Shown: positions 1-9,555, counted from the first letter of the stretch. The stretch: 37,373 nt of DNA from Bacteroides sp. (GCA_019412865.1 DXOJ01000235.1:1-37373); one strand, 5' to 3'. Notes: a model not told the origin generated them from the letters alone. Program-made: numbers and translations.

Positions 1-258
1 AATGGAAACAGCCCTTTATTATTTCAGCTTAAAAAGTTTCATCGGACAGCAATAGTTCAAGATACGGGAATGGGCATCGAACCGGAAAAGCAGGAAGCTA
101 TCTTTACCCGATTCGTGAAATTGAATAATTTTATTGCCGGCACAGGGCTGGGACTCCCTATCTGTCAAAGTATCGTCACACAGTTAGGCGGCAAAATCGG
201 AGTGGAATCTGAACCGGGGAAAGGTTCTTGTTTCTGGTTTACGCATCCGATTAACTAA
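1..258 (+). CDS. Sensor histidine kinase, C-terminal fragment
   Basis: The frame is open from the first base, so the gene begins outside the window; about 85 C-terminal residues are visible. They hold the end of a HATPase_c domain: a G1 box (DTGMGI), an F-box-like stretch (IFTRFVK) and a G2 box (GTGLGLPIC), ending a few residues after GSCFWFT. This is the usual C-terminus of a kinase with no attached receiver domain. The ATPase domain would phosphorylate the kinase's own histidine and pass phosphate to a response regulator. The sensor part and partner regulator are not visible, so the signal is unknown. It converges on the ABC protein gene, with 35 bases between the two stops and no clear terminator hairpin. 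Confidence 0.9.
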   Translation, partial: NGNSPLLFQLKKFHRTAIVQDTGMGIEPEKQEAIFTRFVKLNNFIAGTGLGLPICQSIVTQLGGKIGVESEPGKGSCFWFTHPIN

Positions 259-293
259 AATCTAAATTCAAAATAAATATCAGAAAACAATGT

Positions 294-1748
294 TTACCGG
301 TTTCTCTTTAAGAAAATACGATCTGTTATAGTGTTGGGAAGTTCCGATTCATAATGTGTCACCATAATCATCGTCTTATCTTTGCGTCGGCAGAAAGCCT
401 CAATCACTTTCTTTACCCGTCGACGATTATAAGTATCCAAGCCATGAAGCGGTTCATCCAGAATCAGCAGTTCCGGGTCTTTGACGAAAGCTCTTGCCAA
501 CAAGGACAAACGTTGTTCTCCACTGGATAGTTGCAGGAATGGTTTATCTTTCAAATCTGCAATGCCAAATATATCCATCCACCACTCACAGATAGCCATC
601 TGTTCCGGTTGAGGACGTTTATACAGACCGATACTGTCATGCAAACCACTGGCTACAATCTCAATAGCGGGCAGATTTTTAAGATAAGCACGGTGCATCT
701 CCGGACTTACGTAACCAATATGTTTCTTGATTTCCCAAATACTTTCTCCCGTCCCTCTTTTCCGTCCGAAGAGACTGATGTCACAGGCATACGATTGCGG
801 ATTGTCTGCACAGACAAGGCTCAACAGAGTCGATTTCCCAGCACCGTTCTCACCACTCAACGCCCACTTCTCACCACGACGGACTGTCCAGTCCAGTTCT
901 TTCAGAATAGTTCGGTCGCCATAACGGATACTGACCTTATTAAGTTTTACTACTTCCTCCGAATCGTAATTGTTGCCATCAGATGGCAAATCTATAATCC
1001 GTTGCTGCAAATCATCCAAAGAGGTAACCACATCTCTACTGCGGAAAGCTTCCAGATAGGCTTCACGTTCCATTTTAGGAAAGACCTCCATTTTGTCCAC
1101 AGGAATGACATGAGTGATGAATGAAGGTATATCATCGAGCATGGAAAGTACCAGAATGATCTGTACGGACGACATTTTTGTCAGACGTTCGAGCAAAGAA
1201 AACAACAGTTCACGCGTAGGAGCATCCAGTCCGATAAACGGATTATCCATAATCAACACGCGGGGAGCAGTCAACAGGGTTTTGGTTAGCTGGAATTTAC
1301 GTAATTCACCGCTGGAAAGGAGAATGATTTTCTTGTCGAGCAACGGTTCGATACGGAAGAGTTCAAACAGTTCGCGTTGTAGTTGCTCGTCCTTGATTTC
1401 TCCCAACATCTCACGAACATCGGGAGCTTCATCCTGATCGTGAGCATTCCAACGCTGCTGGTAGTAGTAATTGGCATCGGCAGCTCCATAGGTATCACGG
1501 AAAGCAATGTATTTCACATTATCATAAAGAGTCTGGGTGGCAGAGGGGGAAAAATCATATTGTACGGTTCCTTCACGCAATGGATATTTTCCGATCAGGG
1601 TATCTACAAAAAGACTTTTACCACCACCATTGGGACCTACAATAGCTATGTGTTCATTCGCTCCGATAGTTGCCGTGATGGGTTTGGCTAAACGCACAAG
1701 CGGGTTGCGTGCTACGCCCCCCGCCATGCAGAATGTATTTTGGTTCAT
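294..1748 (-). CDS. Soluble tandem-ATPase ABC protein (ModF/PhrA-like)
   Basis: The 484-aa protein has two ABC ATPase domains and no membrane segment, the layout of ModF-type proteins. Domain 1 has Walker A GPNGGGKS (38-45) and signature LSSGE (144-148). Domain 2 has Walker A GENGAGKST (299-307), signature LSSGEQ (407-412), Walker B LLILDEP (427-433) and switch histidine H465. Domain 1 is degenerate at the catalytic positions: the Walker B reads LIMDN, so the catalytic Glu is Asn169, and the H-switch position is Ser202. One composite site is therefore likely weak or dead in hydrolysis. The partner is unknown and no permease lies nearby. A TAnnTTTG box lies about 30 bp upstream of the start. 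The function is inferred from domain layout only. Confidence 0.8.
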   Translation of the reverse strand: MNQNTFCMAGGVARNPLVRLAKPITATIGANEHIAIVGPNGGGKSLFVDTLIGKYPLREGTVQYDFSPSATQTLYDNVKYIAFRDTYGAADANYYYQQRWNAHDQDEAPDVREMLGEIKDEQLQRELFELFRIEPLLDKKIILLSSGELRKFQLTKTLLTAPRVLIMDNPFIGLDAPTRELLFSLLERLTKMSSVQIILVLSMLDDIPSFITHVIPVDKMEVFPKMEREAYLEAFRSRDVVTSLDDLQQRIIDLPSDGNNYDSEEVVKLNKVSIRYGDRTILKELDWTVRRGEKWALSGENGAGKSTLLSLVCADNPQSYACDISLFGRKRGTGESIWEIKKHIGYVSPEMHRAYLKNLPAIEIVASGLHDSIGLYKRPQPEQMAICEWWMDIFGIADLKDKPFLQLSSGEQRLSLLARAFVKDPELLILDEPLHGLDTYNRRRVKKVIEAFCRRKDKTMIMVTHYESELPNTITDRIFLKRNR

Positions 1749-1777
1749 ATTCTTTTATTCTGTTTTATTATTGCCCG

Positions 1778-1785
1778 CAAAGGTA
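1778..1785 (-). promoter_or_regulatory. -7 box of the tandem-ATPase gene
   Basis: On the minus strand this reads TACCTTTG followed by CGGG, a match to the Bacteroides -7 consensus TAnnTTTG. It implies a transcript start near 1771 and a leader of about 23 nt. No good TTTG -33 box is obvious. Confidence 0.6.
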
Positions 1786-1855
1786 ACAATTTTATCATAA
1801 AAGACGCCAAATTGCAAACATATTCTTATTCGTTCCGTAGAAGGAATATCTTTAT

Positions 1856-3991
1856 TTACTTACTAAACCCATAAGGTGGACATTCAAAATTGGTAATATC
1901 CAATTTGTATTCCATCATATCTTTCAACTCGTGTATGGGACGTTCCAATTCGTAAGGTATCGGTTGTCTGCTGAATTGCTGGAAGTAAAGCAAACAAGCA
2001 TCCCGCCACCAGACAGCATCCCGTGCCTGAATCTTCAGGCGGTGTTGCACATCACGAAATCGTTCGGAATCAATATACGGTTCCATCCTGTCCCACACTT
2101 TTTGAAAGTTTCTCACTTCGTTTACACCACGATCATACGCGTAGCACAGTTCTGCCCAAAGTGTACGTCCGCTCTTCATCTGATGATTCCAAGGGACATG
2201 GTGAAACCAAAGGAGCAGATTCTCCGGACAAGTATTCACATTGTCCAGTTGCTCGCATAATGGAGAATGGTATTGTCCGGTAGCATTACTTCCTGTACTG
2301 CTGCGGTTGAAACCTATTCCCATGTTGTCGGCACGGTGGTAATAAGGAGGCAGCCAATCCGGGCGAGCATCGGGAATATCACACCAGGGTTCCGGTCCGT
2401 AATGATGTCCCCATGCAAAGATATGATGCAAGCCGAGAGGCATCATGTAGTCTACTACTGCTTCTCTCGATTTCTGAAGCACTTGGGAGTTGAGAAGGGA
2501 GAGTTGAGCGTCGATCTGCTCTTTTTGAATGACTTCTCCTGCCGGAGTATCGGTTTGCGCACCGGTAACGGGAAGAAAAGTCTGTTTCAACCATTCTTCT
2601 CCTATCTGTTCGGAAGAGAGCGAATGTTTCCATGCCAATCGTCCGAAAGCATACCAGTTGGCTTGAGCAAAAGGATGTCCACACCAATTAGTATCATCAC
2701 CGATGTTTGCCACTCCGGAAATAGCCGTGAGCGGATGAAAGAATAAAGAACCATCTGTCACACGGGCAACGGTAGAGCCTTTGCCTTGCAGATAAGTATC
2801 ACTGTCTAAACACTCTTTCCACATAGGAGCAAGGAATGCAAGATGATTGGAAAAACCAAGATACTCTTGTGTGATTTGAAATTCGGGCATAACTGCCGTC
2901 TTTTTCATGGCTCCGAACAGCGGGCTGAATGGTTCACGGGGTTGGAAATCTATCGGACCGTTCTTGATCTGCACAATAACATTATCCCGAAATTTATCAT
3001 CCAAAGGTTCAAATTCAAGATAGGCTTGTTTGGCACGGTCGCTGTCGGTAGGAGAATAAACGAAAGCGCGCCACATCACAATGCCATGATAGGACCTCAA
3101 CACATCGGCAAGCATATTGGCTCCTTCGGCATGAGTCCGTCCGTAGTCACACGGACCGGGCTGCCCTTCGGAATTCGCTTTCACCAGAAAACCTCCGAAA
3201 TCGGGAATCAGAGAATAAATCTCTTTGGCTTTCTGCTTCCACCAGTTTATCACTTCTTTATTCAACGGATCGGAAGTGGATAAACCGCCTAAAGCTGCGG
3301 GAGAAGAGAAATTGATAGAAAGATATATTTTCAAGCCATAAGGGCGGAAAACGTCGGCCAAGACTTTGACTTTCTGCAAATAATCATTAGATAGTATCTT
3401 AGGACTTGCATTGACATTGTTTATTACAGTGGCATTAATGCCGATAGAAGCATTGGCACGAGCGTAGGCTTCATAACGGGGGGAGACAACAGACGGAAGT
3501 TCGTCCCATTTCCAAAGTGAATGTCCGGCATATCCGCGTTCGATTGTACCATCCAAGTTATCCCAATGATTCAGGATACGAATTCGATAATCAGGTCGTT
3601 CGGAGATATTGAGGGATTGCAAAGCTGATTCCGGTAGTTGTCCGGTAGCTTGCAGACGGAGTAAATGATACGTTCCATAAAGTACTCCTTGTTCACCGGA
3701 AGAAGCTATCGTTATTTGATTGCCACCTTTGGAGGTCTGAATCGTATATCCCTCATTTCCAAGTGCACGAAGTTCTTTATTGTTCCGGACCTCCAAAGTA
3801 ACCGGGATTCCTCCCTGCCAGAAGTTCTGTAATTCGGAAACCGCAATACGTAATGTAGGTGATTGTTTCTTGCTGGTAATTTCCGCTTTCGCTCCCGATG
3901 CATAACGAAGCCACAAGGCACTTCCATCTTCAGCCCAAATAGAAGAAAAGCAAAAAAACAAAGTGAATGTCAATGCAAATATATTTCTCAT
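1856..3991 (-). CDS. GH67 alpha-glucuronidase, periplasmic
   Basis: This 711-aa protein removes (4-O-methyl-)glucuronic acid from the non-reducing end of xylo-oligosaccharides. It starts with a type I signal peptide (about residues 1-20, cleavage after SIWA), so it is exported and probably periplasmic. The GH67 fold is recognisable throughout. Glu275 in NSEGQPGP fits the catalytic acid, and Asp348 (GPIDFQP) with Glu376 (QITQEYLG) fits the pair of general bases. The spacings 73 and 28 equal those I recall for the Cellvibrio enzyme (E292, D365, E393). The length is normal for the family. It is the last gene of the PUL's second unit and is separated from the GH43 gene by a 165-bp gap containing a large hairpin. 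I see neither a TAnnTTTG box nor GTTACA sites in that gap, so read-through transcription is likely. Confidence 0.93.
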   Translation of the reverse strand: MRNIFALTFTLFFCFSSIWAEDGSALWLRYASGAKAEITSKKQSPTLRIAVSELQNFWQGGIPVTLEVRNNKELRALGNEGYTIQTSKGGNQITIASSGEQGVLYGTYHLLRLQATGQLPESALQSLNISERPDYRIRILNHWDNLDGTIERGYAGHSLWKWDELPSVVSPRYEAYARANASIGINATVINNVNASPKILSNDYLQKVKVLADVFRPYGLKIYLSINFSSPAALGGLSTSDPLNKEVINWWKQKAKEIYSLIPDFGGFLVKANSEGQPGPCDYGRTHAEGANMLADVLRSYHGIVMWRAFVYSPTDSDRAKQAYLEFEPLDDKFRDNVIVQIKNGPIDFQPREPFSPLFGAMKKTAVMPEFQITQEYLGFSNHLAFLAPMWKECLDSDTYLQGKGSTVARVTDGSLFFHPLTAISGVANIGDDTNWCGHPFAQANWYAFGRLAWKHSLSSEQIGEEWLKQTFLPVTGAQTDTPAGEVIQKEQIDAQLSLLNSQVLQKSREAVVDYMMPLGLHHIFAWGHHYGPEPWCDIPDARPDWLPPYYHRADNMGIGFNRSSTGSNATGQYHSPLCEQLDNVNTCPENLLLWFHHVPWNHQMKSGRTLWAELCYAYDRGVNEVRNFQKVWDRMEPYIDSERFRDVQHRLKIQARDAVWWRDACLLYFQQFSRQPIPYELERPIHELKDMMEYKLDITNFECPPYGFSK

Positions 3992-4064
3992 AGTACAAAG
4001 TATGTTATCACAATTAATTTACAGTATGATAGCATAAGTAAATTAAGCATTCATAGTTAATAAT

Positions 4065-4140
4065 AACCGCCTCTACCTGAAAAATCCCTATTACCTAATA
4101 TTCTGGTAAAAGTAGGTATGTTTTTCAAATAGAAGCGGTT
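4065..4140. repeat. 76-nt nested hairpin between GH43 and GH67 genes
   Basis: The outer arms are 4065-4075 and 4130-4140 (11 bp; the one imperfect position is a G-U pair in minus-strand RNA but a C-A mismatch in plus-strand RNA). A middle stem pairs 4078-4084 with 4121-4127. The inner stem pairs CCTATTACC (4087-4095) with GGTAA and TAGG (4105-4116) across a small bulge. The wobble argues that the structure acts in the PUL transcript. No U-run follows, so it is not a standard terminator; it may be a processing, stability or attenuation element. Confidence 0.65.
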
Positions 4141-4156
4141 GTTTTAATGTATTCTA

Positions 4157-5134
4157 TTATTCATCTTTTCCCTCGATAGTAATGATTCGCCCGTCTGCAT
4201 CATACTGAAGTTCACAGACTTTTAGGCTACGGAGCCAAGTCTTTCCCTCTGATGGTACACAATCGTGATGAAACAGATACCACTTACCTTTAAACTCTAC
4301 AATAGCATGGTGAGTAGTCCATCCTACCACCGGAGTCAGAATGACTCCCTGATAAGTAAACGGACCATAAGGGTTATCACCTGTTGCATAGCAGAGCAAA
4401 TGAGTGTCTCCCGTAGAATAGGAAAAATAGTATTTACCATTATATTTATGCATCCACGAAGCTTCGAAGAAACGGCGTTCCGTATTCCCTGCTGTCAATG
4501 GCTTACCGTCTTCATCCAGAATTACCACTGCACGGGGTTCTTCGGCAAACTCCATCATGTCTTCACTCAAACGAGCAACACGCGACGGGATTGCCTCCTC
4601 CTCTCCTTCCGGAAAAATGGCAGATTCCAAGGCTTTATTATTACGGTAACGTTGAAGTTGTCCACCCCACAATCCACCGAAATATATATAATAGTTACCA
4701 TCTCCGTCATCCCATACAGCCGGATCGATGCTGTAACTTCCTTTCATCGGATTAGCTTCCGGTATAAAAGGACCATAAGGTTTATCACTCACAGCTACCC
4801 CGATACGAAATATATCATTCTGATCTTTCAATGGAAAATACATATAGTACTTACCATCTTTACAAACCACATCACAATCCCATAGTTGACGGCCCGCCCA
4901 AGGAATATCCTCTGTGGAAAGCACCACTCCATGATCTTTTATTTCACCGTTCATCACATCATCCATAGAATACACGTGATAATCTTTCATATTGAAATGA
5001 TCGCCATTATCATTTTCAGCAATACCACTTTCCCAATCGTGCGAGGGATAAATATACAGTTTGCCATCAAATACATGTACGGCAGGGTCAGCCATATAAT
5101 CACCGGGAACTAAATATCTTTTTTCTGTTTTCAT
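4157..5134 (-). CDS. xsa: GH43 beta-xylosidase / alpha-L-arabinofuranosidase, cytoplasmic
   Basis: The 325-aa protein is a single GH43 five-bladed propeller. The catalytic triad is visible as Asp16 (ADPAV, base), Asp137 (SIDPAVW, pKa modulator) and Glu224 (RRFFEASW, acid). It has no signal peptide, so it should act in the cytoplasm on short oligosaccharides brought in by the GPH symporter, releasing xylose and/or arabinose. From memory, the length and the position next to a 376-aa GH10 match the B. ovatus xylosidase/arabinosidase gene called xsa; the symbol rests on that. It lies 26 bases downstream of the GH10 gene on the same strand, so the two are co-transcribed. The balance of xylosidase and arabinosidase activity cannot be read from the sequence. 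Confidence 0.9.
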   Translation of the reverse strand: MKTEKRYLVPGDYMADPAVHVFDGKLYIYPSHDWESGIAENDNGDHFNMKDYHVYSMDDVMNGEIKDHGVVLSTEDIPWAGRQLWDCDVVCKDGKYYMYFPLKDQNDIFRIGVAVSDKPYGPFIPEANPMKGSYSIDPAVWDDGDGNYYIYFGGLWGGQLQRYRNNKALESAIFPEGEEEAIPSRVARLSEDMMEFAEEPRAVVILDEDGKPLTAGNTERRFFEASWMHKYNGKYYFSYSTGDTHLLCYATGDNPYGPFTYQGVILTPVVGWTTHHAIVEFKGKWYLFHHDCVPSEGKTWLRSLKVCELQYDADGRIITIEGKDE

Positions 5135-5160
5135 GCTTTTTCGGTTTTTCTGTTAGAAAC

Positions 5161-6291
5161 TTATTTTGTTTTTTCAGCCTCTTTGATAATCAGGCCGACT
5201 ACCGGCTTCGGCTGATAATTGCGATCAAAAAGTAACGGATAATCCGTGCGGCCTCTCATCGGCCAGTCATTACGCCAAGAGTTCTGATCGGCTACTCCCC
5301 AAAGAGTAACCCTGGTGATGAGGTTATGATGTTTCAGGAACAGACGGAAAAAGTCATTCATTCTTTCAGTCCATGCTTTCGATACCTCTTCCGGTAATCC
5401 ATCCGGATAAGGATTCATCTCTTTCTTATATTCAAAGGAAGCGGAAACTTCTGCACCTACATTGGGATTCGGTGATGGTATCACCGTCAAATCCAGTTCT
5501 GTTATCATTATCTTCACTCCTGTTCCGGCAAAGGCCAGCATACTCTTCTCAAATTCACTGATTTTCGGGTAGTCCATGCCGATGTGTCCTTGCATACCTA
5601 TGGCATCAATACGGATTCCACGTTTTTTCAAATCGTTCACCATTTTCACGACGGCTTCTCTTCTCCCCGGTTGGGCCATTGAGTAGTCATTGTAGTAAAG
5701 TTCGGCATCCGGATCAGCCTCGTGTGCATATTGGAAAGCCAATGGGATATATTCTTCCCCCAGAATCTCATAAAACTTTGTCTTGCGATATGCTCCATTA
5801 TCTTCAATCGCTTCATTTACTACATCCCAGCCTTTGATACGGCCTTTATAGCGTTTCACGATGGTAGTGATATGGTCTTTCATCCGTTTCTTCAGGACTT
5901 CCGGAGAAACATTATTCCCGTCCTTATCTACGCAAAACCAAGGAGCCAATTGTGAATGCCAAATCAGGCAGTGACCAATGATAGCCATTTGATTGCTCTC
6001 ACCAAAACTGACAAATTCATCTGCCTGCGCAAAATTATACTTATTTTCTTTCGGATGAATGACAGAAGACTTCATGCAGTTTTCCGCCACGATGGAATTA
6101 AAATTCTTCTTTACAATTTCAACAGCTGCGACATCCTTACCGGAACTTTGATGTGTGTTCACTGACACGCCAATCAAAAACTTGTTTTTCAAAGCCTTTT
6201 TCAGCGAATTTCCATCTTTCGCAAAAACTTCTCCATAAGAAAAAGAAAACATCACTGTCAATAACAACAGAATTATTCGTTTGAGTTTCAT
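5161..6291 (-). CDS. xylI: GH10 endo-1,4-beta-xylanase, periplasmic
   Basis: The 376-aa protein is an uninterrupted GH10 barrel that cuts internal beta-1,4 bonds in xylan. A signal peptide covers about residues 1-24 (ending EVFA), with no lipobox, so it is probably a soluble periplasmic enzyme. The acid/base is Glu160 in DVVNEAIE and the nucleophile Glu265 in ITELDLT. Other GH10 landmarks are GHCLIWHSQ and [10 protein letters not shown]. From memory, the size and gene neighbour match B. ovatus xylanase I (xylI). It lies 39 bases after the symporter gene and 26 before GH43. The locus also has a surface GH10, so this one should process imported oligosaccharides. Confidence 0.93.
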   Translation of the reverse strand: MKLKRIILLLLTVMFSFSYGEVFAKDGNSLKKALKNKFLIGVSVNTHQSSGKDVAAVEIVKKNFNSIVAENCMKSSVIHPKENKYNFAQADEFVSFGESNQMAIIGHCLIWHSQLAPWFCVDKDGNNVSPEVLKKRMKDHITTIVKRYKGRIKGWDVVNEAIEDNGAYRKTKFYEILGEEYIPLAFQYAHEADPDAELYYNDYSMAQPGRREAVVKMVNDLKKRGIRIDAIGMQGHIGMDYPKISEFEKSMLAFAGTGVKIMITELDLTVIPSPNPNVGAEVSASFEYKKEMNPYPDGLPEEVSKAWTERMNDFFRLFLKHHNLITRVTLWGVADQNSWRNDWPMRGRTDYPLLFDRNYQPKPVVGLIIKEAEKTK

Positions 6292-6330
6292 ACGTTATAT
6301 TTTTGAGTAATAAACATTCTACTATCTTAT

Positions 6331-7746
6331 CTATTCGCCTTTTTTACAGCGCGATTCTATCTCCTCATTTATATTGTCAATCACATTATCTTCCAATTCA
6401 TATTTAGAAATAATGAACATAGCGATCAAAAGCAACAACGCCGGAATAACGGCTACGAGCCACAGTATTCCCTGTTCGGCAAAAGGTGATTGTGACACTT
6501 CATTTGTCTGGTCGAATCCGACAAAAGCCATAACAAGTCCCGGTACAACTCCTCCAAGAGCCATTCCCGCTTTATAGAAAATACCAGTCAAAGCATTGAC
6601 TATACCCGAAATACGTTTACCATGAGTATATTCGCCATACGAAATTACTTCGGGAACCAAAGCCCACATATACCCTGTCGCAATAATGACTCCCGTCGAT
6701 TTTATGAACTGCGCCACAAAGACCAACCATATCTGCGTTTTGAGTACCGGAACCACAGAAATAATATACAGCAATGCCATACCCAATATAGCGACTGAAA
6801 GGAATACATAAAACATTTGCTTTTTTCCAATGGCACGTTTAATGGCAGGTACCATCGGCATGAAAATGAATGCGGGTATCGAGCCCAAGGCCATGAAATA
6901 AGGTAACATCTCCGGTGCACGTACATTATAAATCATATAATATGAACCGGCAGAATTACCAATCGCCATCATTGCAAAAGCAGTAATGAAAAAGAACGCC
7001 AAAATACGCAAAGGTTTATTTCTACAAAATTCTACCCACAAGTCGGACACTTTTACTTTAGATGTCTCCTCCTGATCCATAACCACACGCTCCTTCGTCT
7101 GGCTAAAGCAGAACATCAATAACGCCAATCCGATAACAGCATAAATAGTCATCGTAATAAACCATGCGTTAGCAGATGCAGTAGTATTGATTTTACCATC
7201 GGGAGACAACACCTTCACCAGTATCGGAATACCGTATGCCACAGCCAAACCACCCAAATTGGCAAGAAACATACGCACTGACGTCAACACCGTGATTTCA
7301 TTCGTATCGCGGGTAAGTGACGCATTCAGTGCTCCATAAGGCACATTAATCAATGTATAACACATGGATAATCCAACGTAAGTGAAATAGGCATAGAACA
7401 GTGAACCCGAAAAGCCGTTCCAAAAACAAAGAATAGCAAAACCAGTCAGCGGAATTCCTCCCCAAATAAGATATGAACGGTATTTACCTAGTTTAGGATT
7501 GTGTTTATCGACGAAAGCACCCACCAGAGGATCCCAAAGGACATCCACTATCCTGACAATAAGAAACATCACGGCTGCCACTTCCGGTTTAAGTCCATAT
7601 ACATTGGTATAAAAAATCAGCAGATACATACATACGGTCTGGTAAATAAGGTTTTGCGCCAAATCACCGGAACCGAATCCTATACGTTGAAGCCAAGAGA
7701 GTTTATAGAAACCTTTCGCTTCATTGGTCTTTATTGTATTCTCCAT
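6331..7746 (-). CDS. GPH-family sugar:cation symporter (oligo-xyloside importer)
   Basis: The 471-aa inner-membrane protein belongs to the glycoside-pentoside-hexuronide symporters (MelB/XynP/YicJ group), with about 12 hydrophobic segments. The family loop is recognisable as DPLVGAFVDKHNPKLGKYR, and the N-terminus GSGDLAQNLIYQ is typical. By context it carries short xylo-oligosaccharides or xylose across the inner membrane with a cation. It fits between the periplasmic enzymes and the signal-less GH43. The gap to the esterase gene upstream is only 16 bases and to the GH10 gene downstream 39, which supports one operon. The substrate is inferred from the neighbours. Confidence 0.9.
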   Translation of the reverse strand: MENTIKTNEAKGFYKLSWLQRIGFGSGDLAQNLIYQTVCMYLLIFYTNVYGLKPEVAAVMFLIVRIVDVLWDPLVGAFVDKHNPKLGKYRSYLIWGGIPLTGFAILCFWNGFSGSLFYAYFTYVGLSMCYTLINVPYGALNASLTRDTNEITVLTSVRMFLANLGGLAVAYGIPILVKVLSPDGKINTTASANAWFITMTIYAVIGLALLMFCFSQTKERVVMDQEETSKVKVSDLWVEFCRNKPLRILAFFFITAFAMMAIGNSAGSYYMIYNVRAPEMLPYFMALGSIPAFIFMPMVPAIKRAIGKKQMFYVFLSVAILGMALLYIISVVPVLKTQIWLVFVAQFIKSTGVIIATGYMWALVPEVISYGEYTHGKRISGIVNALTGIFYKAGMALGGVVPGLVMAFVGFDQTNEVSQSPFAEQGILWLVAVIPALLLLIAMFIISKYELEDNVIDNINEEIESRCKKGE

Positions 7747-7762
7747 AAAATAGATAAATTGG

Positions 7763-9421
7763 TCATTTTCTGTTTTTCGTATTCATTTCTATCAAGATAG
7801 CTGCTGCCACTCGTTGCCCTAGCGTCTTTTTATCCAATGGATGAATATCATTCCATTCTCCTAAATCACTATTTTTAATCAGAGTAACATTTTTATTTGT
7901 ATCCGCTACTTCCGCCTGCGCTTTCCGGAATTCCGCCCAGGCAGTGCGTCCTCCTTTATCTGTGGGTGAAAGGAAATCCGCCAGCTCAATGATATAGAAA
8001 GGCATATCCGACTTATTCCATCGTTGTCTCCAATCGCTAATCATAGCCGTCAACAAGTCTTTATACTCATTTCTGCGTGAGACATTCGATTCTCCCTGAT
8101 ACCAGATGACACCGGATACCGTATAGTTCAGCAAAGGAGCAATCATTGCATTATACAGTCCTGTGGGTTTATAATGAAAAGCCGTTTGTCCCGGAGCAGC
8201 GGGCATAGGAGCACCAAGATGATATTTCCAACTCCCCTCCAAATTGATCTCCGATTCTCCTTTTTCCGGCTGACCTTTTCCGAAAAGGATTTTATAAGGC
8301 TTTTCCTTTACAAATTGAGGACGACCGCCATAACTGAAAAGGCGTATGGTTATTGTATTTTTTCCGGCTTTCAACAATCCGGCAGGAATGGTGTAGATAC
8401 GGGGAGGATACTGATAAGAGACAGTCCCCACAAATGTGCCATTTACATAGACCGAATCTGCATCTACGATGCATCCCAAACGAAGAGTCGCTTTCTCTCC
8501 CGCCTGTTGTGCAGACACCTGAAAGTCTTTACGGAACCAGTGGGAGCCATTGACGGTATTCAGTCCGTTTGTTGCCCAGCCGGAAGTAAACAAATCTGTT
8601 TCTGTCCAATTGCTATCATCATAATCGGCAGCATACCAAGGGGTAGCCTCATGCATCCCTTTATCTCCCTGAAACAACGCCACATTCCAGGCATGACTTT
8701 TCTTCCTCTCCTCTTTTTTCATCGACTCCATCAAATCGTCTGACTCATAGATACGCTTTTCATTCAAATAAAATGGAAAAGGCTTCAACCCTCCCTCACT
8801 GATCCACGCTTCTACCGGTGAACCTCCGACACTGGAATTTATGATTCCTACCGGAACCTTTGTCTTTTGATAGACATCTTTAGCGAAGAAATAGGCTAAA
8901 GCAGAGAAAGGCATCACATTTTCAGGAGTCATCGCTTGCCAGGAAATTCCCGGAATATCTGCCTGCGGAGCATGAAAATTATAGAGCAGAGGTGTTTTTA
9001 TATAGCGTACCATCGGATAGTTACTGTCCGTAGATATTTCATCGCGAAAACGATCTGTAACCCGTGAAACAGGCAATTCCATATTCGACTGTCCCGAACA
9101 TACCCAAACATCACCAATAAGAATATCCTTTAATTCGATATCATTAATGGCCATCGTATAAGGTCCGCCAGCTTTCAATATAGGCAAAGTCACTTTCCAG
9201 TTACCTTGTACATCAGCAACAGTCTTATATTTCTTTTTCAGGAAAGTTATATCAACGGTTTCATCAGGATCAGCCGTTCCCCAGATATTGACAGGTTCCC
9301 CACGCTGAAGTACCATTCCGTCGGAAACAAGAGTCGGAAGTTTAACCTTTGCTCCGCCCAACAAGGCGAAGCAAAGGAACACAACTACTAACCCTACCTT
9401 ATAAAACCAATACTTATTCAT
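7763..9421 (-). CDS. SGNH-type carbohydrate acetyl esterase (sialate O-acetylesterase-like)
   Basis: I start this 552-aa protein at 9421 because MNKYWFYKVGLVVVFLC begins a good signal peptide (ending near GGA). The frame is open to 9541, but that extension is not signal-like and overlaps the predicted -7 box. SGNH landmarks are GQSNME (Ser112), NSSVGGSPVEAWIS, WYQGESN, and NDIHP (Asp525, His527) near the C-terminus. A beta-galactosidase-type jelly-roll segment (about residues 280-365, HWFRKDFQV onwards) is inserted between the catalytic blocks. In this locus the likely job is removing acetyl groups from acetylated xylan fragments in the periplasm. The family name comes from sialate esterases and says little about the true substrate. 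It is the first gene of the second PUL transcript. Confidence 0.85.
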   Translation of the reverse strand: MNKYWFYKVGLVVVFLCFALLGGAKVKLPTLVSDGMVLQRGEPVNIWGTADPDETVDITFLKKKYKTVADVQGNWKVTLPILKAGGPYTMAINDIELKDILIGDVWVCSGQSNMELPVSRVTDRFRDEISTDSNYPMVRYIKTPLLYNFHAPQADIPGISWQAMTPENVMPFSALAYFFAKDVYQKTKVPVGIINSSVGGSPVEAWISEGGLKPFPFYLNEKRIYESDDLMESMKKEERKKSHAWNVALFQGDKGMHEATPWYAADYDDSNWTETDLFTSGWATNGLNTVNGSHWFRKDFQVSAQQAGEKATLRLGCIVDADSVYVNGTFVGTVSYQYPPRIYTIPAGLLKAGKNTITIRLFSYGGRPQFVKEKPYKILFGKGQPEKGESEINLEGSWKYHLGAPMPAAPGQTAFHYKPTGLYNAMIAPLLNYTVSGVIWYQGESNVSRRNEYKDLLTAMISDWRQRWNKSDMPFYIIELADFLSPTDKGGRTAWAEFRKAQAEVADTNKNVTLIKNSDLGEWNDIHPLDKKTLGQRVAAAILIEMNTKNRK

Positions 9422-9495
9422 TCTGTCTTTTCTTTTATATGTCTTTATTTCATGATAATTTAGCAAGAGAAGAAATCCATCGGGATTCCACTTTG

Positions 9496-9503
9496 CAAAC
9501 TTA
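9496..9503 (-). promoter_or_regulatory. -7 box of the esterase-to-GH67 transcript
   Basis: The minus strand reads TAAGTTTG, matching TAnnTTTG. The predicted transcript start is near 9489. The nearest GTTACA site begins 53 bp upstream, almost the same distance as at the susC promoter (54 bp). A good -33 TTTG is lacking, as expected for an activator-dependent promoter. Confidence 0.7.
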
Positions 9504-9555
9504 GGAAGTTTCTTCCCACTTACCCAGAAATTCTGATTCAAATCATTACTCGCTT

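Noticed and set aside
531..1124. 197-codon open frame antisense to the tandem-ATPase gene
   Set aside because: Lies entirely within a confident gene and resembles no protein.
3992..4156. Separate promoter for GH67
   Set aside because: No TAnnTTTG on the minus strand and no GTTACA sites in the gap.
9422..9541. 40-codon N-terminal extension of the esterase
   Set aside because: It would bury the signal peptide inside the protein and overlap the -7 box at 9496-9503.
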